Assembly: GCF_003194565.2 (NCBI RefSeq)
Contig: NZ_QICH01000002.1
Span: 248,001 to 312,000 of the forward strand
Direction: 5' to 3'
DNA from: Kangiella spongicola
GTDB taxonomy: Bacteria > Pseudomonadota > Gammaproteobacteria > Enterobacterales > Kangiellaceae
DNA: 64,000 nt
Positions 1 through 10,575 of the stretch are shown piece by piece (position 1 is the first letter of the stretch; each line of letters starts with the position of its first letter). The position numbers and the translations under genes are program-made. The notes under the pieces were generated by a model. That model ran no database searches. It saw only the letters and a list, made by a program, of their open reading frames with translations, and was not told the origin of the DNA.

Positions 1-1204
1 GCCACGCTCAGGGCACTGGTACTTTACCCTAAAAGATTCTGACGCCCAGTTACGTTGTGCTATGTTCAAAAACCGTAATCGCGGCGTTCGTTTTACCCCT
101 GAAGATGGCCAACAAGTCTTGATGCGTGCCAAGCTTAGCCTTTATGAGCCAAGGGGTGACTTGCAGTTAATCGGCGAATATATGGAGCCTGCTGGCGAAG
201 GGGCATTACAGATAGCCTTTGCTCGCCTTAAGCAAAAGCTAAATAACGAAGGTCTCTTTGCTCCAGAACTGAAGCGACCAATTCCGACCTTTCCCAACAA
301 AATAGGCATTATCACCTCGGCAACTGGTGCCGCCATACGTGACGTTCTAACCGTCTTAAAGCGCCGTATGCCCCATGTTCCAGTGATCATTTACCCAAGC
401 CAAGTGCAAGGCGAAAAAGCCGCCAAAACCATTATCGAGCAGCTCAAGGTTGCTAACCAACGTAACGAGTGTGATGTATTGCTGGTTACACGTGGCGGCG
501 GTTCGCTCGAAGATTTGTGGTGCTTTAATGACGAGCAGTTAGCTAGAGAAATTCGCAACAGCAAGATTCCCGTTGTGTCGGCAGTTGGCCACGAGGTCGA
601 TACCTCTATCAGTGATTTAGTAGCAGACTTGCGAGCCCCCACTCCTTCTGCCGCTGCTGAAGTGTTGGTACCTAACCGCGTTGATATTATCCATAAATTT
701 CAAACTCTCGAGCGTCGCTTAACCAATGAGTTCCAACACAAACTTCAGATCCAACAAGCAAAACTCGATAAATTAGTCGCTAAAATCGTACACCCTAAAC
801 AACGTTTGGCACAAAGCGAAGCCGACCTGAATCGCCTGATTAAACAACTTAAAGTCGCACAAAAGCGTTATCTCGAGCAGAAAACTTTTAACCTAAACAA
901 TGCTAGATCGTGCTTGCAAAGCTACAAGCCAGAAAGACACTTAGAGCAATCTCAACAAAAGTTAGACGCATGGTTAAAGCAATTAAACCAAGCTATGAAG
1001 CAACAGTTAGGGGAATCACGACAAGCCTTCGCGCTAACCGCACAAAAGCTGAATGATATTAGTCCTTTAGCAACACTAGATCGTGGATATACGATTACTC
1101 AAGACGAAAATGGTAAGGCATTGCGTACAGCGAAAGACGCAAAAAAGGCTAAAAAGTTAATAACAAAGTTTAAGGATGGGGAAATAGAAAGTAAGCCACA
1201 ATAG
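1..1204 (+). CDS. xseA: Exodeoxyribonuclease VII large subunit, 5' end outside window
   Basis: Large subunit of exonuclease VII, which with XseB degrades single-stranded DNA to oligonucleotides. The frame is open from base 2, reading GHWYFTLKDSDAQLRCAMF, which matches the end of the N-terminal OB-fold. The first internal ATG (position 62) is therefore not the start; the gene begins upstream of the window. The catalytic domain follows (TRGGGSLEDLWCFND and SAVGHEVDTSISDLVADLRAPTPSAA segments), then a long coiled-coil region and the C-terminal LDRGYTIT tail. It converges on der with 16 nt between the stops. Identification is firm; only the extent is incomplete. Confidence 0.95.
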   Translation, partial: PRSGHWYFTLKDSDAQLRCAMFKNRNRGVRFTPEDGQQVLMRAKLSLYEPRGDLQLIGEYMEPAGEGALQIAFARLKQKLNNEGLFAPELKRPIPTFPNKIGIITSATGAAIRDVLTVLKRRMPHVPVIIYPSQVQGEKAAKTIIEQLKVANQRNECDVLLVTRGGGSLEDLWCFNDEQLAREIRNSKIPVVSAVGHEVDTSISDLVADLRAPTPSAAAEVLVPNRVDIIHKFQTLERRLTNEFQHKLQIQQAKLDKLVAKIVHPKQRLAQSEADLNRLIKQLKVAQKRYLEQKTFNLNNARSCLQSYKPERHLEQSQQKLDAWLKQLNQAMKQQLGESRQAFALTAQKLNDISPLATLDRGYTITQDENGKALRTAKDAKKAKKLITKFKDGEIESKPQ

Positions 1205-1214
1205 GCTTACTTTC
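1187..1214. terminator. Hairpin between convergent xseA and der
   Basis: An 11-bp perfect inverted repeat (GAAAGTAAGCC / GGCTTACTTTC, 6-nt loop) spans the xseA stop codon and the short gap before the der stop. The T-tract is weak on both strands, so it is a probable bidirectional terminator rather than a canonical one. Confidence 0.5.
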
Positions 1215-1220
1215 TTAAAA

Positions 1221-2636
1221 TCATTTCTTGCCGAACTTCTTAATAGCACGCTTTTTCTTTAAGCGTTGACGACGTGACAGTTCACGACTCTTGTTGGTCT
1301 TATCCGCAAAGGGATTATCACCCTCTTTGGTTTCAAGCCGAATTGGCGTACCAATTAGATTAAGCTTCTTACGGAAGAAATTAATCAAGTAGCGCTTATA
1401 ACTTTCCTGAAGTTTACTCACCTGTTTACCGTGTATAACGATAATTGGCGGATTATGACCACCTGGGTGGGCGTAACGTAGTTTAATACGGCGGCCTTTA
1501 ATGGCTGGCGGCTGATGACGCTCATAAGCTTGCTCTAAGAGACGCGTCAGTTGTGAAGCCGACATCTCGATCAGGGCACTCTCCCATGCTTCATCAACGG
1601 ATTCCCACAAATGCCCAACATTAGAGCCATGCAAAGCTGAAATAAAGTGTATTCGTGCAAAATCAACAAAACCTAAGCGACGATCGATTTCAACCTTAAC
1701 TTCTTCACGCTGCTCTTCGGTCATGCCATCCCACTTGTTGATAGCAATCACCATCGAACGACCGGCATCAATAACATGACTAATTAAACTTAAGTCTTGA
1801 TCGGTAATAGGCTCTCTAGCGTCCATCACCATAACAACGACATTGGAGTCACCAATGGCTTGCAATGTTTTCAAGACTGAGAATTTCTCTACTGCCTCTT
1901 TAACTTTGCCTCGACGGCGCACACCAGCGGTGTCAATCAAAGTATAAGGCTTGCCACGACGCTCCATTTCGATATAAATACTATCGCGAGTCGTTCCTGG
2001 CATATCGAATACAACAACACGCTCTTCGCCTAAAAAGCGGTTAATAAGCGTCGACTTACCCACGTTTGGACGACCTACTACTGCTAGCTTCACGCCACGC
2101 GCTTGTAGCTCCTCAATAGTCTGCTCTTCTTCATTGACAGGGGTAAGTTCTAGATTATCGAGAATGGTATCAATTAAAGCCGATACACCACGACCATGCT
2201 CTGCAGCAAGTCCTAAAATAGTACTGTAGCCAAAGCTATAATACTCGGCGATAGCGGCTTCTGCGTGAACACCATCAACTTTGTTCACGGCTAGAATAAC
2301 GGGCTTTTGTTGGCGTCTTAATTGCTCTGCTACATATTCGTCAGCAGCGGTCATGCCAGTTCTGGCATCAACCATAAAGACAACAATATCGGCTTCATCA
2401 ACCGCCTGTAGCGATTGCTTTGCCATTAAGTCATCAATTCCCTCTTCGTCACCTGCGATACCGCCTGTGTCGACCACAATAAACGGTTGGCCATTAAGCT
2501 TTGCTTGGCCATACTGACGATCTCGGGTTAATCCAGGGAGGTTAGCAACAAGAGCATCGCGCGACTTAGTCAGTCGATTGAACAGTGTTGATTTACCAAC
2601 GTTGGGACGACCAACGAGCGCGATTACTGGAAGCAT
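1221..2636 (-). CDS. der: GTPase Der (EngA), 50S ribosome assembly
   Basis: Essential double-Era GTPase that acts in late 50S ribosomal subunit maturation. Two G domains are visible: a P-loop GRPNVGKST at residues 9-17 with DTGGI following, and a second GRPNVGKST near residue 190 with [10 protein letters not shown] and NKWD motifs. The C-terminal KH-like domain ends in a strongly basic tail ([17 protein letters not shown]). The length of 471 aa suits the family (E. coli 490). bamB lies 12 nt upstream, the conserved bamB-der order. Confidence 0.97.
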   Translation of the reverse strand: MLPVIALVGRPNVGKSTLFNRLTKSRDALVANLPGLTRDRQYGQAKLNGQPFIVVDTGGIAGDEEGIDDLMAKQSLQAVDEADIVVFMVDARTGMTAADEYVAEQLRRQQKPVILAVNKVDGVHAEAAIAEYYSFGYSTILGLAAEHGRGVSALIDTILDNLELTPVNEEEQTIEELQARGVKLAVVGRPNVGKSTLINRFLGEERVVVFDMPGTTRDSIYIEMERRGKPYTLIDTAGVRRRGKVKEAVEKFSVLKTLQAIGDSNVVVMVMDAREPITDQDLSLISHVIDAGRSMVIAINKWDGMTEEQREEVKVEIDRRLGFVDFARIHFISALHGSNVGHLWESVDEAWESALIEMSASQLTRLLEQAYERHQPPAIKGRRIKLRYAHPGGHNPPIIVIHGKQVSKLQESYKRYLINFFRKKLNLIGTPIRLETKEGDNPFADKTNKSRELSRRQRLKKKRAIKKFGKK

Positions 2637-2648
2637 AAATAGATACTC

Positions 2649-3803
2649 TTACTTGTCTTCAACTTTATTGAAGACGTACATAAAACCAAAACGACTAGTT
2701 AGGATAACTTCATCATCTGTCACAACAGGCTTGTGTGCAAAACCATAGCTGTCTAAATGATCACGCGCCACAAACTCACCGCTAGACTTATCTAGAAAAT
2801 GGACATAACCTTCGAAGTCACCAACAATTAATTCATCACCAAGCGCAGCGGCTGCAGTCGGCCTACGGTATTTCAGACCTTCCTGTTTCCATGCCACATC
2901 ACCCGTGGTGCGACTAATAGCAACAATAGTGCCATCAGTAGTCACGGCATAAACGCGTAAAGAATCAACGTATAAATCTTTTACCGTCGATAACTCTTGG
3001 CGCCATAAGTAGCGACCGTTTGTGAGGTCCATAGCAATGGCATAACCATTATAACCAGCGCCGTAAAGCACATTACCAAAAACGACAGGAGTAGTATCAA
3101 CATCAACAATGCGCGAGATATCAGAGCTACCACGAGGCGAAGAAACTCGCTGTTCCCACATCAAGTCACCAGAGCCCAAATTAAAGGCAGCGATTTTACC
3201 GTTAGCAAAGCCCGTTAAAACCACGCCATTGGTGATTAAAGGAGCAGAGGTTCCACGAATCGTTAAGTTAGGGATAACACGATCATAAAACCATTCTTGG
3301 CTACCATCATTACTGTCTAGGGCAAAAATCTTACCGTCTGCGGTACGCACCACAATCATGGTGCCGTCGATTGCAGGCTTGGCTAAAACTTCGCTTGATA
3401 CTTCTTTACGCCAAACCTCGCTACCATCTTCAACGTTTAGTACTATGACGTTTGCTTTCTTAGAGCCCACCGCTACCAAACCCGCATTAGCACTAATACC
3501 GCCAGAAAGAGGTTCTTTCAAATCCACTTCCCATACGATATCGCCTGACTCGCGGTCAAAAGCAGTCACTAAGCCCTTAATATCTGCAGTTAGAACATAG
3601 TTGTCCCAAACAGCAGGCGTTAAATCATTAAACTTCTCATCAGCACCTTCGCCAACTGACTCTGACCAACGAACATCAATTTCAAATTTTGAGTCAACAT
3701 CTTGCAACTCTGTTGGTGGGTTGACGATTTCGTCAGAGCAAGCCGCAAGAAGAACACAAGCTGCTAATGAAGTTAATAATTTAGATTTAACGTTAAATGT
3801 CAT
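2649..3803 (-). CDS. bamB: Outer-membrane assembly lipoprotein BamB
   Basis: Lipoprotein of the BAM complex that inserts beta-barrel proteins into the outer membrane together with BamA (encoded at the other end of this window). Signal peptide with lipobox LAAC puts the lipidated cysteine at residue 22. The rest is an eight-bladed PQQ-type propeller: repeated units such as GEVWRKE, GSQEWFY, GDLMWEQ and GDVAWKQ, each a G-x-x-x-W blade signature. 384 aa is normal (E. coli 392). It sits between yfgM and der in the conserved order. Confidence 0.95.
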   Translation of the reverse strand: MTFNVKSKLLTSLAACVLLAACSDEIVNPPTELQDVDSKFEIDVRWSESVGEGADEKFNDLTPAVWDNYVLTADIKGLVTAFDRESGDIVWEVDLKEPLSGGISANAGLVAVGSKKANVIVLNVEDGSEVWRKEVSSEVLAKPAIDGTMIVVRTADGKIFALDSNDGSQEWFYDRVIPNLTIRGTSAPLITNGVVLTGFANGKIAAFNLGSGDLMWEQRVSSPRGSSDISRIVDVDTTPVVFGNVLYGAGYNGYAIAMDLTNGRYLWRQELSTVKDLYVDSLRVYAVTTDGTIVAISRTTGDVAWKQEGLKYRRPTAAAALGDELIVGDFEGYVHFLDKSSGEFVARDHLDSYGFAHKPVVTDDEVILTSRFGFMYVFNKVEDK

Positions 3804-3866
3804 ACTTTATCCTGTTATAAAGAATTTTTTATCAAGCACTTATCGCTTATAAGCGAATTGTCGTTA

Positions 3867-4499
3867 TTATTTCTCGATTCCAAATTCAGATAAGCGTAAT
3901 GCTAGCAATGGGTTAGGCGTACCGCTTGAAGCTTCTCGAGCTTCTATAAAAGCATTCTTGGCTGCTTCTCTGTCGCCTTTCGCTAACAAAGCTTCGCCTT
4001 TAACTAACAAAGCGCTATCTTTAAATGCCGCTGTTTCTATGGAATCGGCTTGGCTGATTGCTGCATCATATTTTTCTTGTGCAAGTAAAACACGAGCCAA
4101 GCGCACCTCGGCCACTGGAGTAAAGGCCTTGTTACCTTGGTCAACAACCCAGCGCAATTGTTCCGCTGCGGCGTCTAAATTATTTTTTGCCACCTCAATT
4201 TCAGCAAGCTTTAGAGCTGCTAGAGCGGCATAACTGGTCGCGCTGTAGTCAGCTTTTAATGCTTCAGCTTTTTCAACGAACTGAGCTTGCTCAGCATCAC
4301 CAGCAACAATCGCATCAACGGCTTCTGCATACTGCTGCGACGCAAGTTCAGCCTGCTCTTTTTGATAATCTTTATAGTAGTCCCAACCAAAAATACCACC
4401 AAAGCCAATCACTGCGCCTAAAATAATCGCTTTACCATTCTCTTTCCAAAAGCTTTTGATCGCTTCAACCTGTTGTTCTTCTGTCTCATATTGAGCCAT
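3867..4499 (-). CDS. yfgM: YfgM, ancillary SecYEG translocon subunit / TPR protein
   Basis: Inner-membrane protein with a periplasmic tetratricopeptide region. In E. coli YfgM binds SecYEG together with PpiD and hands substrates to periplasmic chaperones. Visible here: an N-terminal cytoplasmic stretch, one membrane segment at about residues 23-42 (AIILGAVIGFGGIFGW), then alanine-rich helical repeats (TPR_21 type). 210 aa matches the family (about 206). Located between hisS and bamB, exactly where yfgM is found in other gammaproteobacteria. Confidence 0.9.
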   Translation of the reverse strand: MAQYETEEQQVEAIKSFWKENGKAIILGAVIGFGGIFGWDYYKDYQKEQAELASQQYAEAVDAIVAGDAEQAQFVEKAEALKADYSATSYAALAALKLAEIEVAKNNLDAAAEQLRWVVDQGNKAFTPVAEVRLARVLLAQEKYDAAISQADSIETAAFKDSALLVKGEALLAKGDREAAKNAFIEAREASSGTPNPLLALRLSEFGIEK

Positions 4500-4519
4500 T
4501 GCTGGTCCCCTAACTCTAA

Positions 4520-5794
4520 TTACTGGTTAATTAATGATTTCAATTGCTCAGCCACTTCCGATTGAGCCAACTGTAATTGATCTTTTTGTTCACGCAAGAA
4601 TTTAACACCTACGGTTTTTTCTTGCACCTCTTGTTCGCCAAGTACTAACGCTATTTGGGCACCGCTTTTATCGGCACGCTTAAATTGCTTCTTGAAGTTA
4701 CCACCGCCAAAATTATTACGCACACTTAACTCAGGCAGTTTCTCGCGAAGCTGCTCAGCCAACTGAATAGCATTAATTTCAGCTTCTTCGCCAAGCGCCA
4801 CCATATAAACGTCTGCAAGCGCTGGTTTTATCGGTGCAATCTCTTCGAGTAGCGCTACGATTCGCTCAATTCCCATTGCAAAGCCGCTGGCAGTGGTTGC
4901 ATGGCCACCTAATTGCTCTGTAAGACCGTCATAACGGCCACCAGCACAGATAGTGCCTTGTGCACCAAGCTTGTCGGTAATCCACTCGAACACGGTACGG
5001 TTGTAATAATCGAGACCGCGCACCAAGTTAGTATTGACTGTATATTCAACGCCATTGGCTTCCAGTATTTTGCACAGCTGCTTAAAGTGTTGCTCAGACT
5101 CTGGATCCAAATGCTCGGATAGCTTCGGCGCGTCTGTGACTAACGCCTGTACCTCTGGGTTCTTACTGTCCAAGATACGAAGTGGGTTTGAGCCGAGACG
5201 TCGCTGGCTATCTTCGTCCAACTGATCTTTGATCGGCTCGAGAAACGCTACAAGTTTATCTCTATACGCCGCTCGCGCTTCATTTGAGCCTAAGGAATTA
5301 ATTTCCAAGCGTACCGAGTCGGATAACCCTAATTCACGCCATAAACGCGCGGTCATCAAGATTAATTCAGCATCAACATCAGCTGTAGCAATACCAAAGG
5401 TTTCTACACCCAACTGATGGAACTGACGGTAACGTCCTTTTTGCGGACGCTCGTGGCGGAACATAGGGCCCATATACCAAAGGCGCTGCTCTTGGTTATA
5501 CAGCAAACCATGCTCGATCCCAGCGCGAACACAACTAGCGGTACCTTCAGGGCGTAAAGTTAAACTATCGCCATTGCGGTCTTCAAAGGTGTACATCTCT
5601 TTTTCAACAATATCAGTCACTTCGCCGATAGAGCGCTTAAAGAGCTGAGTTTTTTCCACGATCGGCATGCGAATTTCAGAATAGCCATAACTATTCATCA
5701 AACGACGTAAAATCGTTTCTAGCTTTTGCCAATATGGTGTCTGTTCCGGCAATATGTCGTTCATGCCGCGAATTGCTTGAATTTTTTGCGCCAA
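4520..5794 (-). CDS. hisS: Histidyl-tRNA synthetase
   Basis: Class II aminoacyl-tRNA synthetase charging tRNA-His. Motif 2 is seen in [19 protein letters not shown], the histidine loop in [15 protein letters not shown], and motif 3 in GFAMGIERI. The C-terminal anticodon-binding domain follows ([11 protein letters not shown]...). The start is a TTG at 5794: its product [16 protein letters not shown] aligns residue for residue with the E. coli start, and a GGGA lies about 7 nt upstream. 424 aa equals the E. coli length. It is followed 20 nt downstream by yfgM. Confidence 0.96.
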   Translation of the reverse strand: MAQKIQAIRGMNDILPEQTPYWQKLETILRRLMNSYGYSEIRMPIVEKTQLFKRSIGEVTDIVEKEMYTFEDRNGDSLTLRPEGTASCVRAGIEHGLLYNQEQRLWYMGPMFRHERPQKGRYRQFHQLGVETFGIATADVDAELILMTARLWRELGLSDSVRLEINSLGSNEARAAYRDKLVAFLEPIKDQLDEDSQRRLGSNPLRILDSKNPEVQALVTDAPKLSEHLDPESEQHFKQLCKILEANGVEYTVNTNLVRGLDYYNRTVFEWITDKLGAQGTICAGGRYDGLTEQLGGHATTASGFAMGIERIVALLEEIAPIKPALADVYMVALGEEAEINAIQLAEQLREKLPELSVRNNFGGGNFKKQFKRADKSGAQIALVLGEQEVQEKTVGVKFLREQKDQLQLAQSEVAEQLKSLINQ

Positions 5795-5927
5795 AATCTA
5801 TCCCGATACGTTCAAGTGATAATTTTTGTGAAAGTGCGAAATTATAGCTAATTTGGCGAAAAACAGTAGTTATTTCGCCGTAATTTCAGAATTTATAAGG
5901 TCTTATAGCGGATCTAGTGGGAAATTG

Positions 5928-7067
5928 CTACTTTACTTCCTCGATAGGCAGTTGTTCAGCGCCTTTAGTCTTTTCGTCTGTCTGGGCTTTTTTAGCGGCT
6001 ATCTGAGCTCTAATACGGGCTTCCAACTCATCTACCAAGTCTTCGTTAGCGACTTTATGGCTTTTATCGCCATCCAAATAGAGCATACTTTTCTTAAAAC
6101 CACCGGTGAGTCCAACCGAAACTTCTTTAGCTTCGCCAGGCCCATTAACCACACAGCCAATCACTGCAACATCTAAGTGCTCGTTTACGTCTTCAAGACG
6201 CTCTTCGAGGGCATTAACCGTTTTAATAACGTCAAATTGCTGGCGTGAACACGATGGACAAGCGATAAGGTTAATCCCTCTTTGACGCAAACCCAAACTT
6301 TTAAGAATATCGAAACCGACTTTGATTTCCTGAACTGGATCGGCGGCTAACGAAATTCGAATGGTGTCACCAATACCTTCTGCCAGTAACATTCCTAAAC
6401 CCACTGAAGACTTCACAGTACCTGAGCGGAAACTGCCCGCCTCTGTAATACCTAAGTGTAACGGGTTGTCGATCTCTTTGGCTAAAATACGATAAGCAGC
6501 AACAGTCATATAAACGTCTGAGGCTTTTAGGCTGATTTTGTAATCTTTAAAGCCGTGGCGCTCTAGAATATCAATATGGCGATATGCTGATTCGACCAAA
6601 GCTTCGGGCGTAGGCTCCCCGTACTTTTCTTGCAGATCTTTCTCTAATGAACCGGCATTAACACCAATTCGAATCGGAATGTTTCGCGCTCTAGCCGCGT
6701 CTACCACAGCTTTAACACGCTCTTCAGAGCCGATATTACCTGGATTAATACGTAAACAATCGACACCATACTCCGCAACTTTTAGTGCTATGCGGTAATC
6801 AAAATGAATATCCGCGACTAAAGGGATCGGTGATTGCTTTTTAATTTCTTTGAAGGCTTCCGCCGCTTTCATCGTCGGCACTGAAACACGGACTATGTCA
6901 GCTCCGGTATCTGCTAACGCCTGGATTTGCTGAACCGTAGCTTCAACATCACAAGTATCCGTATTAGTCATACTTTGGACAGCGATTGGCGCATCGCCAC
7001 CTACCGGAACATTTCCGACCATAATTTGACGTGATTTACGTCGTTGAATCCAAGATGGACTATTCAT
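5928..7067 (-). CDS. ispG: (E)-4-hydroxy-3-methylbut-2-enyl-diphosphate synthase
   Basis: 4Fe-4S enzyme of the MEP isoprenoid pathway converting MEcPP to HMBPP. N-terminal TIM-barrel ([28 protein letters not shown]) and C-terminal iron-sulfur domain with the three ligands in [10 protein letters not shown] and [10 protein letters not shown]. 379 aa is close to E. coli (372); the extra length is a polar C-terminal tail ([14 protein letters not shown]). It sits between rodZ and hisS as in E. coli. Confidence 0.96.
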   Translation of the reverse strand: MNSPSWIQRRKSRQIMVGNVPVGGDAPIAVQSMTNTDTCDVEATVQQIQALADTGADIVRVSVPTMKAAEAFKEIKKQSPIPLVADIHFDYRIALKVAEYGVDCLRINPGNIGSEERVKAVVDAARARNIPIRIGVNAGSLEKDLQEKYGEPTPEALVESAYRHIDILERHGFKDYKISLKASDVYMTVAAYRILAKEIDNPLHLGITEAGSFRSGTVKSSVGLGMLLAEGIGDTIRISLAADPVQEIKVGFDILKSLGLRQRGINLIACPSCSRQQFDVIKTVNALEERLEDVNEHLDVAVIGCVVNGPGEAKEVSVGLTGGFKKSMLYLDGDKSHKVANEDLVDELEARIRAQIAAKKAQTDEKTKGAEQLPIEEVK

Positions 7068-7145
7068 AATTGTTGCTATCTCACCTTGTTACCTATCTCA
7101 CTGGATTTCCCAGCATCGCAAGTAACAGTTAAATCAATGCTAAAA

Positions 7146-8150
7146 TCAGGAGTCGCCAAGAGTTAGTTTGGCAGCTCGAGTATCTGGGTATTGCGACAGG
7201 TCGACCTCATTACCATCGAATGATAACTCTACCGCTGAAGCCTTACCAAGATTCAAATAATATGGGGTTTTCCCCGAAAGTTGCAAGTTTGTACCAGCCG
7301 ACTTTATGCCCAGCGCCAACACCTTTCCAGTAGCGTCTTCGATGCGCACCCAGCAATCATTAGTAAAGCTTAAAAAGAGCGACTGACCAGAATTAGCTGT
7401 GGCACTGACATTGCTAGAGTTACGCTGAACTTCCTCTGCAACACTCGATGACTCGTCTGCGTCATCAAGTGGTAAGCTACCAGTATCAGATCTTGGGTCA
7501 TTATCAGTAGAATCTTCTGAGTTTTTTGATTCGAGGGTATTTAATTCAAGGCTACCGTCTGCATCATCACTTTCATCTTGTGGTTTGTCGCCAGGCAAAG
7601 ACAATGAGCCACTAGACTCGCTGTTTGGCTGACCATCATCCCCCTCATAGTTATCAAGCTCTAATCCTTGGTCATCACTTTCCAGCTGCTCAGTTTCCTG
7701 TCCCGCAGGGATAACTTTTTTCCACAACTCTTTTTCAACCACTATGTAGTATATGGCAACGACTAATGCCAAGATGATCAACCCCGTGACAATCTTGAAC
7801 AACCAGTTATTAGAGTTTACAGACTTCTCCAAGGACATTCCCTCGACTCTAGGCGCCGAAGGACTTTTAAATAGATTGTTTTTCCGACAAAACTGTTCGA
7901 AGTTTGCGAGGACGTCAGTTTCATTTAACTCAAGAAACTCTGCATAGTTTTTTACATAGCCTCGATAAAAAGTGACGGGCAAATCGCCTGCATATTCGTC
8001 ACTTTCAATTTGCGTAAGCACAGACTTCGTCAGTTTTAGGCGTTCCGACACTTCATCAAGCGATATCTCCTTCTCTTCCCGGGTACGCTTTAATAAAGCG
8101 CCAGGGCCAAAGTCATGATTATCAGAATGCTGTTCGGTTTCTTCAGTCAT
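7146..8150 (-). CDS. rodZ: Cytoskeletal shape protein RodZ
   Basis: Bitopic membrane protein that binds MreB and maintains rod shape. N-terminal Xre-type helix-turn-helix at about residues 15-80 (GALLKRTREEKEISLDEVSERLKL...), one membrane span at about 118-138 (WLFKIVTGLIILALVVAIYY), a long acidic, serine-rich linker, and a C-terminal periplasmic beta domain (DUF4115-type, SLFLSFTNDCWVRIEDATGKVL). The start is 3 nt after the pilF/pilW stop, so the genes are co-transcribed and probably coupled. Confidence 0.92.
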   Translation of the reverse strand: MTEETEQHSDNHDFGPGALLKRTREEKEISLDEVSERLKLTKSVLTQIESDEYAGDLPVTFYRGYVKNYAEFLELNETDVLANFEQFCRKNNLFKSPSAPRVEGMSLEKSVNSNNWLFKIVTGLIILALVVAIYYIVVEKELWKKVIPAGQETEQLESDDQGLELDNYEGDDGQPNSESSGSLSLPGDKPQDESDDADGSLELNTLESKNSEDSTDNDPRSDTGSLPLDDADESSSVAEEVQRNSSNVSATANSGQSLFLSFTNDCWVRIEDATGKVLALGIKSAGTNLQLSGKTPYYLNLGKASAVELSFDGNEVDLSQYPDTRAAKLTLGDS

Positions 8151-8153
8151 AGC

Positions 8154-8945
8154 TTATCGCAGGTTTAGGTATTCTGTAGCTTGTGGCGAGTTAGGATAAA
8201 GCTGCATAAGCTTCTCACCATAACTGCGCATACTGGCACGATTACCAATAGCTTTTGCCGCCTTGAAGCCAAGCAACAGCGAACCAGCTGTTGGGCGCGC
8301 GCGACCTTCAAAGCGGAAGATATAATCCGCTGCACGTCGCGGGTTGCCTTGCTCATAAAAAACACTCGCAAGACCATACAAGGACTTATGTAAACTTGGG
8401 TTTAGCGTTAGCGCTTTTTCAAAATACTCTTCGGCTTGAGTCACTTGACCAGCATTTAGACTACAAAAGCCTGCGTTTTCATAAGCTTCGCCCACCGATG
8501 TGTAGTTAGGCTGTGATATGGCTTTTAAAAAATACTCAATACCTTCCGCATACTCTTTTTTTGACTCACATAAGAATGCGCCGTAGGCATTGAGGTAATC
8601 TGGGTTTTTTGGGGCTTTTTTGATGGCTTGACGGTAATAACCATCGGCTTTTTCATATTCATAAACAGCTTGATAGTAATAACCTAACCCATAAAGAACA
8701 TCTGGCAAGTCAGGCTTATGCTCATAAGCCTTAATTAGGTTCTGTTTCGCTCTCTCCATATAACCGGTTTCGATATACTTCAAACCTAGCGCCAAACGAG
8801 TTTGCGCAGCTTTAGTTGCATCATATTTATTCTTGCTAACCTCGATACCATCATTGGTTGAGGCTGAAACCGTTGTTGTCGTTGTCGTTTCACAACCAAC
8901 CAAAGCCATTCCTGCAACCAGTAACATCCAGTTAAGAGATTTCAT
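8154..8945 (-). CDS. pilW: Type IV pilus biogenesis TPR lipoprotein PilF/PilW
   Basis: Outer-membrane pilotin-type lipoprotein that helps PilQ secretin assembly and multimer stability. Signal peptide with lipobox ALVGC (lipidated cysteine at residue 18) followed by at least five tetratricopeptide units (ALGLKYIETGYMERAKQNL; YGLGYYYQAVYEYEKADGYY; NAYGAFLCESKKEYAEGIEYF). The position between rlmN and rodZ is the conserved pilF locus, which supports this call over a generic TPR lipoprotein. No other pilus genes are in the window. Confidence 0.88.
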   Translation of the reverse strand: MKSLNWMLLVAGMALVGCETTTTTTVSASTNDGIEVSKNKYDATKAAQTRLALGLKYIETGYMERAKQNLIKAYEHKPDLPDVLYGLGYYYQAVYEYEKADGYYRQAIKKAPKNPDYLNAYGAFLCESKKEYAEGIEYFLKAISQPNYTSVGEAYENAGFCSLNAGQVTQAEEYFEKALTLNPSLHKSLYGLASVFYEQGNPRRAADYIFRFEGRARPTAGSLLLGFKAAKAIGNRASMRSYGEKLMQLYPNSPQATEYLNLR

Positions 8946-8975
8946 TAATACCTACCTGCTTATTATAATCGTAAC

Positions 8976-10112
8976 TTAAACTAAAGCCCTCACATCAATA
9001 TCGTTGGAGAACTGAGTTCGTCTTTGCTGTCGCTTAGTTTTATCGTTAATCTTACCCGCGAGCTGCCCACAAGCCGCATCAATATCATCACCGCGCGTAC
9101 GGCGAACGACAACAACAAAGCCATTGCGGTGCAAATAATCGCTAAATGCATCGATTGCCTTCGGCGTTGACGTTTCGTAATGAGTCTGTGGAAACGGGTT
9201 GAATGGAATTAGATTAATCTTACAGGGCGTATTTTTCAATAGCTTAGCTAATTGTTTTGCATGTTCTATGCTGTCGTTAACATCTTTCAGCATGACATAT
9301 TCAACAGTTACTTTGCGCGCCGCATTCGACTTTTCCATGTAGCGGTGGACGCTAGCCATGAATTCTTTGATCGGATACTTTTTATTAATAGGGACTAATA
9401 CGTCACGCAGCTCATCGTTTGGCGCGTGTAGCGAGATAGCCAAAGCCACATCAATATCATCAGCCATACGGTCAAGCTGAGGTACCATGCCTGAAGTACT
9501 TAATGTTACACGGCGCTTAGAGAGTCCGTAAGCAAAATCATCCAACATCAACTGCATAGAGTTGATAACCGGCTGATAGTTAGCCAAAGGCTCGCCCATG
9601 CCCATCATCACAACGTTGGTTACCGCTCGATCATCACTTTTATGCTTACCGTTCAGATAACGCGCCGCATGCCATACTTGGCCGATAATTTCAGCCGTAG
9701 TAAGGTTACGGTTGAAACCTTGATAACCCGTTGAGCAGAAACTGCACTCGAGTGCACAGCCGACTTGTGACGATACACACAAGGTGCCGCGGTGACGCTC
9801 TGGAATAAAGACCGTTTCGATAGCCTGTCCGCCAGGAATTTTCAAAGCCCACTTAATGGTGCCATCGCTAGACTCCTGAACACTTAAGACTTCTGGACCT
9901 TCGATCACAGCAACATCGGCTAGTTTCTGGCGACACGCCTTACTGATATTAGTCATCTCGTCGAAGTTATCGACGCCAAACTGGTGAACCCACTTCATGA
10001 CTTGTTGAGCACGGAATGGCTTTTCACCGAGTTCAACGAAGAACTCCACCATTTCATCGCGCGTCAGGTTGAGTAGGTTGGTTTTTTCATTAACCGTAGT
10101 AGAACAACTCAT
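8976..10112 (-). CDS. rlmN: Dual-specificity 23S rRNA/tRNA A2503/A37 C2-methyltransferase
   Basis: Radical-SAM methyltransferase modifying A2503 of 23S rRNA and A37 of some tRNAs. The radical-SAM cysteines are in [12 protein letters not shown], and the second catalytic cysteine lies near the C-terminus in [15 protein letters not shown]. The ATG at 10112 is chosen because AAAAGG lies 8 nt upstream; a GTG 39 nt further upstream (10151) is in frame but has no ribosome-binding site. 378 aa compares with 384 in E. coli. Upstream of pilF/pilW in the conserved order. Confidence 0.95.
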   Translation of the reverse strand: MSCSTTVNEKTNLLNLTRDEMVEFFVELGEKPFRAQQVMKWVHQFGVDNFDEMTNISKACRQKLADVAVIEGPEVLSVQESSDGTIKWALKIPGGQAIETVFIPERHRGTLCVSSQVGCALECSFCSTGYQGFNRNLTTAEIIGQVWHAARYLNGKHKSDDRAVTNVVMMGMGEPLANYQPVINSMQLMLDDFAYGLSKRRVTLSTSGMVPQLDRMADDIDVALAISLHAPNDELRDVLVPINKKYPIKEFMASVHRYMEKSNAARKVTVEYVMLKDVNDSIEHAKQLAKLLKNTPCKINLIPFNPFPQTHYETSTPKAIDAFSDYLHRNGFVVVVRRTRGDDIDAACGQLAGKINDKTKRQQRRTQFSNDIDVRALV

Positions 10113-10334
10113 TAGGAATACCTTTTTGCGATTAAAATCACCCGTCTTCACTATAACTGCGCTAAAAAGTGCTCAATTACCTAAATGGTAATCTTCGTAT
10201 TTTCACACCTTTTATGCCTTGTTATAGCATCAACAAGCGGTTTTAAAGCTTTACAACGAAAACGCCACAAAGCTATTTGTATAAATTTTACGCTATTCTA
10301 GGCGCTTAGCACTTCAATAGCAAAATAACTGTCA

Positions 10335-10361
10335 TTAAAAAATGCAGGCTAAGCCTGCATT
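10335..10361 (-). terminator. Rho-independent terminator downstream of ndk
   Basis: Perfect 10-bp stem (AATGCAGGCT / AGCCTGCATT) with a one-base centre, followed on the minus strand by a T6 run. It lies about 215 nt after the ndk stop and upstream of rlmN, so ndk transcripts should end here. Confidence 0.75.
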
Positions 10362-10484
10362 TTCATTTTAAGTCATCACATATTTCTTAAAAGACTTAGA
10401 AATTTGTCTTTAGTTCAAGAAACTGCTTAACAGCCCCATGGCTAAAGAAAACTTAAAAACGAAGAGTTTTGTTTAAGTTCGAGG

Positions 10485-10544
10485 CGCCTGAATGTTTTTA
10501 GCGCAGGTGACCTGCTAGGTCATTGAGCATGAAAAATATTCAGG
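10485..10544. repeat. Modular hairpin repeat, copy C
   Basis: Outer arms GCCTGAATGTTTTT / AAAAATATTCAGGC enclose an inner small inverted repeat (TGACC-TGCTA-GGTCA, 10507-10521) followed by TTGAGCATG. The plan (variable outer arms, an inner hairpin, then a GAG-containing strand) recurs at 13595, 19709 and 31614. TCGAGGCGC just outside the left arm is also found in the copy at 19709. Together with the terminator it fills most of the 463-nt gap between rlmN and ndk; nothing else is seen there. Confidence 0.5.
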
Positions 10545-10575
10545 CAACAAAAGAAATTAGACAAAACAAACGTTT

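Noticed and set aside
5853-6176. 107-aa + strand ORF over the ispG 3' end
   Set aside because: Antisense to a firmly identified gene, no ribosome-binding site, no recognisable protein features.
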